Source: Halarchaeum rubridurum (GTDB lineage: Archaea; Halobacteriota; Halobacteria; Halobacteriales; Halobacteriaceae). From it: a stretch of DNA of 64,000 nt. The stretch covers positions 124,001 through 188,000 of the forward strand of contig NZ_BMOO01000001.1 of NCBI RefSeq assembly GCF_014647115.1. The letters run 5' to 3'. Below the pieces are notes generated by a model. That model made no database searches and had not been told where the DNA came from. It saw only the letters and a program-made list of their open reading frames with translations. How positions within the stretch are numbered: position 1 is the first letter of the stretch; each line of letters opens with the position of its first letter. Position numbers and translations under genes: made by a program. This document shows, piece after piece, positions 34,084-42,408 of this stretch.

Positions 34084-35136
34084 CTACGCCGTGACCTGCC
34101 GACTCTCGGCGAGTTCGAGGACCTCGTCGAAGAAGTCGAGGGTGTCGTGGGGACCGGGGTTCGCCTCGGGGTGGTACTGGCGGGTGAGGATGCCGTACTC
34201 CGCGCTGTCGAGGCCCTCGGGGGTGTCGTCGTTGACGTTCACCTGCGTGACGGTGAGGTCCCCGGGCTCGTCGACGGTGTAGCCGTGGTTCTGCGTCGTC
34301 ATGACGACCCGCCCGGTGTCGTGGTCGAGGACGGGCTGATTGACGCCGCGGTGGCCGAAGTCCATCTTCTCCGTCGTGCCGCCGAGGGCGCGCGCGACGA
34401 CCTGCTGGCCGAGACAGATGCCCGCGATGGGGAGTTCGTCGGTGAAGTGCTCGACGAGCGCCTGGGCGGCCTCGAAGTTCGCGGGGTCGCCCGGGCCGTT
34501 CGAGATGAAGAGGACGTCCGGGTCGAGCGCCTCGACCTCCTCGGGCATCGTGTCGTAGGGGAGGACGTGGACGTCGGCGTTCCGCGCGGTGAGCGAGTCG
34601 ACGATGGAGCCCTTCGCGCCGCAGTCGACGAGCGCGACGCGCGCGCCCGACCCCTCGTGGTGAATCGGCTCCTCGACGCTGACGTCCGCGCCGATGTCCG
34701 TGATGTCGCTCATGTGCGGACAGCTGTCGAGTTGGGCCTTCGCCTCCTCGGGCGAGGCGTCCGGGCCGGCGGAGACGCCGACCTTCATCGCGCCGCGGTC
34801 GCGGATGTCCGTCACGAGGTCGCGCGTGTCGACGTGGTCGACCGCGGGCACGCCCTCCGCCTCGAGCCACTCCGCGACGTCGTCCGTCATCTCGCGCGCG
34901 ACGACGGCGTAGGGGTGGACGCGGTCCGACTCGAAACGCTCCTCTCGGACGCCGTAGTTCCCGATGAGTGGGTAGGAGAAGGTGAGCACTTGGGCCTCGT
35001 AGGAGGGGTCGGTGAGACTCTCCTCGTACCCGGTGTAGGCGGTCGTGAACACGAGTTCGCCCTGGGCCGCACCCGGGGCGCGCGCACGCGCTTCGACTAC
35101 GTCCCCCGTTTCGAGGGCGAGGTAGGCGTCCGACAT
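34084..35136 (-). CDS. carA: Carbamoyl-phosphate synthase, small (glutamine amidotransferase) subunit
   Basis: A 350-residue protein with the CPSase small-chain N-terminal domain (MSDAYLALETGDVVEARA) and a class I glutamine amidotransferase domain. The nucleophile is Cys241 in GICLGQQ, and YHPEANPGPHD near 330 holds the catalytic His and Glu region. It hydrolyses glutamine and channels ammonia to CarB. The gene faces carB tail to tail and is divergent from the Lrp/AsnC regulator gene at 35234, with an operator palindrome between. The TATA-like CTTATA at about 35162-35169 predicts an almost leaderless start at ATG 35136. Confidence 0.97.
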   Translation of the reverse strand: MSDAYLALETGDVVEARARAPGAAQGELVFTTAYTGYEESLTDPSYEAQVLTFSYPLIGNYGVREERFESDRVHPYAVVAREMTDDVAEWLEAEGVPAVDHVDTRDLVTDIRDRGAMKVGVSAGPDASPEEAKAQLDSCPHMSDITDIGADVSVEEPIHHEGSGARVALVDCGAKGSIVDSLTARNADVHVLPYDTMPEEVEALDPDVLFISNGPGDPANFEAAQALVEHFTDELPIAGICLGQQVVARALGGTTEKMDFGHRGVNQPVLDHDTGRVVMTTQNHGYTVDEPGDLTVTQVNVNDDTPEGLDSAEYGILTRQYHPEANPGPHDTLDFFDEVLELAESRQVTA

Positions 35137-35187
35137 TACGAGAAACGAACGGACCTCCCGACTATAAGCCTTGCTTTCGTAGCGTCG

Positions 35188-35202
35188 TTACGAAATTCGT
35201 AA
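35188..35202. promoter_or_regulatory. Operator-like palindrome between carA and the Lrp gene
   Basis: TTACGAA-A-TTCGTAA is a perfect 15-base palindrome. It is about 20 bases upstream of the carA TATA-like box and overlaps the expected promoter of the regulator at 35234. Its core matches the palindrome in front of carB, so it may be the site for Lrp-type control of both car genes and autoregulation. Confidence 0.7.
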
Positions 35203-35233
35203 CTCCTTTCGCCCGCCGCGTCCACCCGTCCGT

Positions 35234-35644
35234 ATGGACGACCTCGACCGGCAGATTCTGGACGTCCTCCGACGCGACGCCAGGACTCCCTACACCGAGA
35301 TCGGCGACGAGCTCGGCGTCAGCGAGGGCACCATCCGCAACCGCGTCGAGCGCTTACAGGAGGACGGCATCATCGAGCGCTTCACCATCTCGACCAGCAC
35401 CGGCAACGTCAAGGCCATGATCGAAGTCGACGTCGCCGTCGACGTCGACACCCACGGCGTCGGCGACCAGATCGCCGAGTGGCCCGAGGTCGACTTCGTC
35501 TGGCAGGTCTCCGGCGAACTCGACATCGTCGTCGTCGTCGACGCCGACGACACCGGCCGCGTCAACGAACTCATCACCAAGACGCGCGAACTCGACGACG
35601 TCACCACCACCAAGACCCGCCTCATCCTCGACGAAACCCTGTAA
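35234..35644 (+). CDS. Lrp/AsnC-family transcriptional regulator
   Basis: A 136-residue protein with an AsnC-type HTH (LDRQILDVLRRDARTPYTEIGDELGVSEGTIRNRVERLQEDGIIERF, residues 4-49) and a C-terminal RAM domain (MIEVDVAVDVDTHGVGDQIAE, then VVVVDADDTGRVNELI). These proteins form octamers that read amino acids through the RAM domain. It is divergent from carA, with a shared palindromic operator in the gap, and the same motif sits before carB. That context suggests it senses a precursor or end product of arginine/pyrimidine metabolism, such as glutamine. The ligand is inferred. Confidence 0.92.
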   Translation: MDDLDRQILDVLRRDARTPYTEIGDELGVSEGTIRNRVERLQEDGIIERFTISTSTGNVKAMIEVDVAVDVDTHGVGDQIAEWPEVDFVWQVSGELDIVVVVDADDTGRVNELITKTRELDDVTTTKTRLILDETL

Positions 35645-35757
35645 ACCGACCATTTACTGCGCTCGCCTTCGGCTCGCTGGGAAACGCTCGGCTATCGGAA
35701 GAAGCTCCGCTTCTTCCTATGCAGCGAGGCGACTCCGTCGTCTCGCCCGCAGGGCGA
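35642..35757. repeat. Dispersed intergenic repeat, copy after the Lrp gene
   Basis: Starting at the stop codon of the Lrp gene, this stretch shares long identical segments with the start of the element after rfcL (25223-25340). Shared pieces include AAACGCTCGGC, GCAGCGAGGCGACTCC and TCGTCTCGC. It also has similar palindromes at equal spacing (GCGCTCGCC-TTCG-GCTCGC, GAAGAAGC-TCC-GCTTCTTC). Downstream to 35880 further inverted pairs follow (AGAACCGCTTCG..GGTTCT, GAGACGGCACAGCCGTCTC). The whole 364-base gap to the next gene carries no ORF. Both copies start immediately after a coding region. Confidence 0.7.
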
Positions 35758-36008
35758 GAGAACCGCTTCGTTCGGGTTCTTCGAACCGTCATCGGAGATC
35801 GGAGATTTCCGATCGGCGAACGAGACGGCACAGCCGTCTCGTTAACGCTCGCTCGCGGACGCTACCTCCGTGGTTCGTTTGGTCCATGTATGAACCTCGC
35901 AGTAGATTACCGCCCAGCTCCGGTGGTGAAATCGCGTCGCACGGGAGAACGTTCTACCGGACGTACGCGAAGTCATCATTTTGTGTCTTTAGCGAGGATA
36001 CACCGACT

Positions 36009-36311
36009 ATGGTCCCCTATATCGGCGACGTTCTGTTCAAGGAGCCACAAGGCCGGCGCAGCTCACTCGTCCAGTTTGGCACGTCGCTCTCCTTCTGCTG
36101 TCTACTCGTGTACGCTTGGAGTGTCGGCGAAGCTGGAGCCGTCGTCCCGTGGGTGCTGTTCTTTATCGTCGGAACTGCGCTGTCCGGAATTGCTGAATCG
36201 CTTCCGAAAACTCGACGACGGGCGGCTGGCCTACTCCGCCTCACAGCCATCTTCGTATTGACTTGTTTTCTGGCCGGTCTGTTCCTCGCTCCGGAGTACA
36301 TCGTTGGGTGA
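36009..36311 (+). CDS. Small membrane protein of lower GC content, unknown function
   Basis: 100 residues from ATG 36009. Three hydrophobic segments are evident: LVQFGTSLSFCCLLVYAWSVG, AVVPWVLFFIVGTALSGIAE and LLRLTAIFVLTCFLAGLFLAPEY. The start MVPYIGDVLFKEP is polar. Codon choice is visibly less GC-biased than neighbours, with runs such as ATCGTTGGGTGA and TTCTTTATC. The gene is flanked on both sides by palindrome-rich noncoding DNA. It may have been acquired with the surrounding repeats. Longer upstream starts, from 35886, read through repeat DNA and are less likely. Confidence 0.6.
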   Translation: MVPYIGDVLFKEPQGRRSSLVQFGTSLSFCCLLVYAWSVGEAGAVVPWVLFFIVGTALSGIAESLPKTRRRAAGLLRLTAIFVLTCFLAGLFLAPEYIVG

Positions 36312-36715
36312 TGGACGGTCGGTCTTCGCACTCGAAGTGGTGTGTCCGTATGAGGATACACTGGTTCCGTGAGTCACCCGGAGCTATCCCACGGAATCCG
36401 CCCTCGATAGCCAGCAGGCGGTTCTTGACGGGATGTGAATAGATTCGGTACAGTTCGACGGACCATTTCCCTATATCGAACGCCGGCGGTCGCGGTGCAG
36501 TCCGGCGTACGCGGCGCGGCGCGACGCGCCGCGTTTCACCGAGCGACGAAGTCACTCGGGATTTTTCACCCCTGCGAGACCCGTCGGGCCTCGCTGGTCC
36601 CACACTCGCTTCCTCGCGTGGACCATGTTTTTGCGGGGACGGGTGCGCGGAGCGCACCCGACCCGGAAAAAGATGGTTCGCTACGCTTTTCAGCCCCCAC
36701 ACGGTACGCCACGGC
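36312..36715. repeat. 404-base noncoding, palindrome-rich region before thrB
   Basis: No convincing gene was found. The palindrome GCGGCGCG-N6-CGCGCCGC occupies 36511-36532. GGGTGCGC-GGA-GCGCACCC occupies 36641-36659 and sits inside a larger imperfect inverted repeat (CCATGTTTTTGCGGGG at 36623-36638 against ACCCGGAAAAAGATGG at 36660-36675). The right end must contain the thrB promoter. A minus-strand open frame across 36320-36480 looks protein-like but has no clear start and is not called. Confidence 0.6.
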
Positions 36716-37597
36716 ATGCTTACGGTCCGTGCGCCCGCGACGAGTGCGAACCTCGGGAGCGGGTTCGACGTCTTCGGCGTCGCGCTCGACCGCCCGGCGG
36801 ACGTCGTCACGGTCGAACGGGCCGCGGAGACGACCATCGAGGTGTCGGGGGCGGGCGCGCAGTACATCCCGGAGGACCCGGCGAAGAACACGGCGGGCGT
36901 CGTCGCCCGCGAACTCGACGCGCCGGCGCACATCCGCATCGACAAGGGCGTCCGTCCCTCCTCGGGACTGGGGTCGAGCGCGGCGTCGGCGGCGGCGGCG
37001 GCGGTCGCGCTCGACGCGCTCTACGAGCGCGGCCACACGGGCGAGGAGCTCGTCCGCGTCGCCGCGGAGGGCGAGGCCGCGGTCTCGGGGGAGGCGCACG
37101 CGGACAACGTCGCGCCGTCGATACTCGGCGGTTTCACGGTCGTCCGCGACGACGGCGTGCTCAGCATCGACGCGGACGTCCCCCTCGTGGCGTGCCTCCC
37201 GGAGATCGTGGTGTCGACGCGCGACGCGCGCGGCGTCGTTCCGCGCTCCGCAGAGATGGACGACGTCGTCCACACGGTCGGAAGCGCGGCGACGCTCACC
37301 GCGGGGATGCAGCGCGACGACCCGTCGCTCGTCGGTCGCGGGATGGACGAGCGCGTCGTGACGCCGGCGCGCGCGGCGCTCATCGACGGTTACGACGCGG
37401 TCTGCGAGGCCGCGGCGGACGCGGGCGCGACGGGCGTGACGGTCAGCGGCGCGGGACCGGCGCTCATCGCGGCGTGCTATCCGGCGCGTCAGCGCGCCGT
37501 CGCGTCGGCGATGGTGGAGGCCTTCGCGGACGCGGGCGTCGACGCGCGCGCCTATCGCTCGTCGGTCGGGGACGGCGCGGAAATCGTCGAGCGCTAG
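36716..37597 (+). CDS. thrB: Homoserine kinase (GHMP kinase family)
   Basis: A 293-residue GHMP kinase with N-terminal MLTVRAPATSANLGSGFDVFGVALDRP, ATP-binding loop RPSSGLGSSAASAAAA (about residues 80-95), and the third motif VTVSGAGPALIA near the C-terminus. The NLGSGFD segment and overall length favour homoserine kinase over mevalonate kinase. It phosphorylates homoserine on the route to threonine. It is monocistronic by spacing, convergent with leuB, and preceded by palindromic DNA. Confidence 0.93.
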   Translation: MLTVRAPATSANLGSGFDVFGVALDRPADVVTVERAAETTIEVSGAGAQYIPEDPAKNTAGVVARELDAPAHIRIDKGVRPSSGLGSSAASAAAAAVALDALYERGHTGEELVRVAAEGEAAVSGEAHADNVAPSILGGFTVVRDDGVLSIDADVPLVACLPEIVVSTRDARGVVPRSAEMDDVVHTVGSAATLTAGMQRDDPSLVGRGMDERVVTPARAALIDGYDAVCEAAADAGATGVTVSGAGPALIAACYPARQRAVASAMVEAFADAGVDARAYRSSVGDGAEIVER

Positions 37598-37654
37598 ACC
37601 GAGCGGGAGGGTCGAGACGTACGAGAAGAAAGCGAGTAGGAGAGCGGGGCGCGC

Positions 37655-38615
<961 letters not shown>

Positions 38616-38623
<8 letters not shown>

Positions 38624-39266
38624 CGGACTCGACCTCGGGGAGCGAACCGGATTCGACGTACGGGAGGGACTCGGCGACGTCGCGCGTCGCGGCCGCGTTC
38701 GCCTCCATCAGCGCCGTCGTGTCCCAGACGCCCTCGACGAGCGCCTTGTGCTGGGCCTTATCGACGTTCGCGCCCATCTCGTTGTCGCCGTACTCGACGG
38801 TCTCGCGCACGACGTCGACGTGGAGGTCCTCGTCGGGGTGGTCGTCCACCCACTGCTGGAGGGCGTTGATGGACTCGTGGTCCGCGGTGAGCGTCGGGAT
38901 ACCGAGCGCGAGGCAGTTCCCCGCGAAAATCTCCGCGAAGGACTCGCCGACGATGGCGTCGATACCCCAGCGCATCAGCGCCTGCGGGGCGTGCTCGCGC
39001 GAGGAGCCACAGCCGAAGTTCGAGTTCACCACGAGGACGTTCGCGCCTTGGAAGCGCTCCTCGTTGAACGGGTGGTCCTTCTCGTTGTCCTCGTCGTCGA
39101 AGCGCTGGTCGAAGAAGGCGTACTCACCGAGGCCGTCGAACGTGACGACCTTCATGAAGCGCGCCGGGATTATCTGGTCGGTGTCGATGTCGTTCCCGCG
39201 GATCGGGATGCCCGTCCCCGTCACTTCCTCGACGGTGTCGGCGGGCCCGTCCTCGACGTCGCTCAC
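38616..39266 (-). CDS. leuD: 3-Isopropylmalate dehydratase, small subunit
   Basis: A 216-residue protein with the swivelling-domain signature [16 protein letters not shown] and the [13 protein letters not shown] loop of bacterial-type LeuD. Its length is that of the bacterial rather than the short archaeal type, in line with the large LeuC next door. With LeuC it isomerises 2-isopropylmalate to 3-isopropylmalate. Its start overlaps the leuC stop by 4 bases and its end overlaps leuB by 8, so all three are translated as a tightly linked unit. Confidence 0.95.
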
Positions 39267-40684
39267 GCCAGGCTCACCCCCTTCATCTCGCGGACGTCAG
39301 TCACTTCCCCGGTGATCGCCGCCGCGGCGACCATCCGCGGGTTCATCAGGACGGTCCGACCGTCCTTCGACCCCTGTCGGCCGATGAAGTTCCGGTTCGA
39401 CGACGACGCGCAGGCCTCGTCGCCCTGCAGTTGGTCGTCGTTCATCCCGAGACACATCGAACAGCCGGCGTCGCGCCAGTCGAAGCCGGCCTCCGTGAAG
39501 ACCTGATCGAGGCCCTCCTCCTCGGCGGCGGCCTTCACGCGCTGGCTGCCCGGGACGACGAACGCGCGAACGCCGTCGTCGACCTCGCGGCCCTCGACGA
39601 CGTTCGCGGCCGCGCGGAGGTCCGGGAGGCGGGCGTTCGTACACGAGCCGAGGAAGGCGACGTCGATGTCGTAGCCGTTCATCGTCTCGCCGGGTTCGAC
39701 GCGCATGTGCTCCTGTGCGCGTCGCGCGACGTCCGCGTCGCCCGACGCCATCTCCTCGGGGTCCGGAATCGGGTCGGTGATGCCGATGCCCTGCCCCGGC
39801 GTGGTGCCCCACGTGACGACGGGTTCGAGTTCGGAGCCGTCGATGGTGACGACGTCGTCGTACTCCGCCTCGGCGTCCGAGCGAATCGACTCCCAGTACT
39901 CCTTGTGGCGCTCGAACTTCTCGGGGTCGTCGGCGTAGGCGTCGGTCTCCGCGAGCCACTCGTAGGTGGTCTCGTCGGGGTTGACGTAGCCCGCACGGGC
40001 GCCGCCCTCGATGGACATGTTGCAGATGCTCATCCGACCTTCCATGCCCATGTTCTCGATGGCCTCGCCCGCGTACTCGTAGACGTGACCGACGCCACCG
40101 TCGGTGCCGAGCCGGCGGATGATCTCGAGGATGACGTCCTTCGCCTCGACGCCCGGGCCGAGCTCGCCCGTGACCTCGATTTTGCGCACCTTCTGTTTCT
40201 CCATGGCGATACACTGCGTGGCGAGCACGTCGCGAATCTGCGAGGTGCCGATACCGAAGCCGATAGCGCCGAACGCGCCGTGCGTCGACGTGTGCGAGTC
40301 GCCACAGACGATGGTCTTGCCGGGGGTGGTGATCCCCTGCTCCGGGCCGATGACGTGGACGATACCCTGGTCGCCCGTCGTCGGGTCATCGAACTCGATG
40401 CCGGCGTCCCGGACGTTCTCCTCTAGTTCCTCCATCATCCGCTCGGCGGCGTCGTTCTCGAACGGCCGCGAGCGGTCGCCCGTCGGGACGATGTGGTCCA
40501 CCGTCGCGTGCGTCAGCTCGGGGTACGCGACGTCGAGGTCGCGCTCCTGGAGCATCCCGAACGCCTGCGGGCTCGTGACCTCGTGGATGAGGTGGAGACC
40601 GACGAACAGCTGCGTCTGGCCCGTGGGGAGCGTCGTGACCGTGTGCTCGTCCCAGACCTTGTCGTAGAGCGTGCCCTCACTCAT
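39263..40684 (-). CDS. leuC: 3-Isopropylmalate dehydratase, large subunit
   Basis: A 473-residue aconitase-superfamily protein. The 4Fe-4S ligands are in [11 protein letters not shown] and CSMCLGMN, and [24 protein letters not shown] carries the conserved active-site Asp-Ser-His. The length and domain order fit bacterial-type LeuC. It needs LeuD for activity. Its start overlaps the ilvC stop by 4 bases. Proteins of this size are common in Halobacteria, which probably obtained the type from bacteria; that is background knowledge, not shown by this sequence. Confidence 0.96.
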   Translation of the reverse strand: MSEGTLYDKVWDEHTVTTLPTGQTQLFVGLHLIHEVTSPQAFGMLQERDLDVAYPELTHATVDHIVPTGDRSRPFENDAAERMMEELEENVRDAGIEFDDPTTGDQGIVHVIGPEQGITTPGKTIVCGDSHTSTHGAFGAIGFGIGTSQIRDVLATQCIAMEKQKVRKIEVTGELGPGVEAKDVILEIIRRLGTDGGVGHVYEYAGEAIENMGMEGRMSICNMSIEGGARAGYVNPDETTYEWLAETDAYADDPEKFERHKEYWESIRSDAEAEYDDVVTIDGSELEPVVTWGTTPGQGIGITDPIPDPEEMASGDADVARRAQEHMRVEPGETMNGYDIDVAFLGSCTNARLPDLRAAANVVEGREVDDGVRAFVVPGSQRVKAAAEEEGLDQVFTEAGFDWRDAGCSMCLGMNDDQLQGDEACASSSNRNFIGRQGSKDGRTVLMNPRMVAAAAITGEVTDVREMKGVSLA

Positions 40685-41730
40685 TCAGCGTTCACCTCTA
40701 CGCGTTCGTCCTCGCTCTCGGTCTCCTCGTCGGCCCACTCGAAGAGTTCGCGCAGGCGCTCGCCGACCTCCTCGATGTCGTGGTTACGCTCGCGCTCGTA
40801 GAGCTGGTTGTACTTCGGCCGGTTCGCCTGGTTCTCCAGAATCCACTCCTGGGCGAACTCGCCGTTCTGCACCTGCTCTAAGACCTCCTCCATGTTCTCG
40901 CGGGCCTGCTCGTCGACGACGACGTCGCCGCGCGTCAGCCCGCCGAACTCGGCCGTGTCGGAGACCGAGTCCCACATCTCCGCGAGCCCGCCCTCGTACA
41001 TCAGGTCGACGATGAGCTTCAGCTCGTTGAGGACCTCGAAGTACGCCATCTCGGGGCTGTAGCCCGCATCGACCAGCACCTCGTAGCCGGTCTTGACGAG
41101 GGCCGTCGCGCCGCCGCAGAGGACGGCCTGCTCGCCGAAGAGGTCCGTCTCCGTCTCCTCTTTGAACGTCGTCTGGATGACGCCGGCGCGCGCGCAGCCG
41201 ATCGCGTTCGCGTACGCGAGGGCCTGCTCTTTCGCGTCGCCCGTCTCGTCCTGGTAGACGGCGACGAGCCCCGGCGTCCCCTCGCCGGCCTCGTAGTTCC
41301 GGCGGACGAGGTGGCCCGGGGACTTCGGCGCGACCATCGTCACGTCGATGCCCGATTTGGGCTCGATCTGGCCGTAGTGGATGTTGAAGCCGTGGGCGAA
41401 CTGGAGCGTGTCGCCTTCCTCGAGTTCGTCCTCGATCTGCGCGTAGACGTCCGGCTGGACGGTGTCCGGGACGAGGATGCTCACCACGTCCGCCTCAGCG
41501 GCGGCGTCCGTGGGCGTCTCGACGCGCAGTCCGTCTTCCGTCGCGGCCGCGCGGGAGGCCGACCCCTCGCGGAGGCCGACGACGACGTCGACGCCCGACT
41601 CGTTCAGGTTCTGGGCGTGCGCGTGGCCCTGGCTCCCGTAGCCGAGCACCGCGACCGTCTCGTCGGCGAGGTACTCGGGGTTCGTGTCTTCTTCGTGATA
41701 CACCGGCTGGGTGAATTCGTCGTCACTCAT
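40681..41730 (-). CDS. ilvC: Ketol-acid reductoisomerase
   Basis: The 349-residue class I enzyme has the Rossmann motif [21 protein letters not shown] (near residue 27), [22 protein letters not shown], and the C-terminal helical knot with [12 protein letters not shown] and the Mg-binding Glu residues in [19 protein letters not shown]. It rearranges and reduces acetolactate, or acetohydroxybutyrate, in valine/leucine/isoleucine synthesis. It overlaps ilvN by 8 bases and leuC by 4. The C-terminus is a short Asp/Glu-rich extension. Confidence 0.97.
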   Translation of the reverse strand: MSDDEFTQPVYHEEDTNPEYLADETVAVLGYGSQGHAHAQNLNESGVDVVVGLREGSASRAAATEDGLRVETPTDAAAEADVVSILVPDTVQPDVYAQIEDELEEGDTLQFAHGFNIHYGQIEPKSGIDVTMVAPKSPGHLVRRNYEAGEGTPGLVAVYQDETGDAKEQALAYANAIGCARAGVIQTTFKEETETDLFGEQAVLCGGATALVKTGYEVLVDAGYSPEMAYFEVLNELKLIVDLMYEGGLAEMWDSVSDTAEFGGLTRGDVVVDEQARENMEEVLEQVQNGEFAQEWILENQANRPKYNQLYERERNHDIEEVGERLRELFEWADEETESEDERVEVNAE

Positions 41731-42331
41731 TGTCGTGGGTTTCGTGTGCCGTGAACTCCGTGCCGCCGGCGAGCGCGGCGGTGCCCGTGCGGGCGACCTC
41801 GCGCACGCCGAACCGTTCGAACGCCTCGACCGCGGCGTCGATCTCGCTCTCCGTGCCGGTCAGCTCGACCGTCACGACCTCCGGGCCGGCCTCGACGGCC
41901 TCGCCGCCGTACATCTCCGCGACGGCCGCGACGCCGGCGGGGTCGTCGTCGCCGACCTTGATGAGCGCGAGCTCGCGCTCGGTCGCGGCGTCGAGCTCCC
42001 GGACCGCGTGGACGGGGACGAGCTTCCGCAGTTGGCGCTTGACCTGCTCGACGCCGGGACCCGTCTCCTCGACGACGATGGTCATGCGCGCGAGGCCGTC
42101 GGTGGCCGTCGGGCCGACCGTCAGGCTCTCGATGTTGAACTGGCGGCGGGCGAACAGCCCCGAGACCTCGGCGAGGACGCCGGGCTCGTGGTCGACGAGC
42201 GCCGACAGCACCTCCCGTCTGATCTCGGGTTCGGCCTCCGCCTGCGGGTCGATGCGGATGCCCTGCTTGTTCCGGCGGCCCGACGGGTGCGGGCGCTCCT
42301 CGGGCGCGGGCCCGGGGAGTTCGCCGGTCAT
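41723..42331 (-). CDS. ilvN: Acetolactate synthase, small (regulatory) subunit
   Basis: A 202-residue protein with an ACT domain ([34 protein letters not shown], about residues 40-73) and the second ACT-like C-terminal domain ([29 protein letters not shown]). The N-terminus is extended and polar. It binds valine or other branched-chain products and sets the feedback sensitivity of IlvB. Its start overlaps the stop of the 26-codon ORF by 4 bases, so that small ORF lies between it and ilvB. Confidence 0.94.
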   Translation of the reverse strand: MTGELPGPAPEERPHPSGRRNKQGIRIDPQAEAEPEIRREVLSALVDHEPGVLAEVSGLFARRQFNIESLTVGPTATDGLARMTIVVEETGPGVEQVKRQLRKLVPVHAVRELDAATERELALIKVGDDDPAGVAAVAEMYGGEAVEAGPEVVTVELTGTESEIDAAVEAFERFGVREVARTGTAALAGGTEFTAHETHDNE

Positions 42332-42408
42332 CGCCGCTCACCCCGCTCGTGCGTGCGTGCGTTCGCGTGTGCGTGCTCGTGTCCGTCTCCGAATCCGTGT
42401 CCGTTCAT
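42328..42408 (-). CDS. 26-codon His-rich ORF linking ilvB and ilvN
   Basis: The reading frame runs from ATG 42408 to TGA 42328-42330. It encodes 26 residues with five histidines within a 17-residue span (HGFGDGHEHAHANARTH), and Arg/Glu at the end. The ATG overlaps the ilvB stop by 4 bases, and its TGA overlaps the ilvN ATG by 4 bases, so it bridges the pair with two ATGA junctions. The DNA is a CGTGCGTGCG/GTGTCC-like quasi-repeat. It may be a translational coupling device, a metal-binding micro-protein, or chance. I do not recognise a homologue. Confidence 0.5.
   Translation of the reverse strand: MNGHGFGDGHEHAHANARTHERGERR

Noticed and set aside
36241-36945. Minus-strand frame with a protein-like stretch (WSVELYRIYSHPVKNRLLAIEGG)
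   Set aside because: It overlaps two plus-strand genes, lacks a clear start near the protein-like part, and runs through palindromic DNA. It may be a remnant but is not callable.
42332-42404. GTGCGTGCGTGCG-like stretch between ilvB and ilvN as a CRISPR or microsatellite array
   Set aside because: It is a short imperfect quasi-repeat without direct-repeat/spacer structure, and is explained by the His-rich codons of the small ORF.
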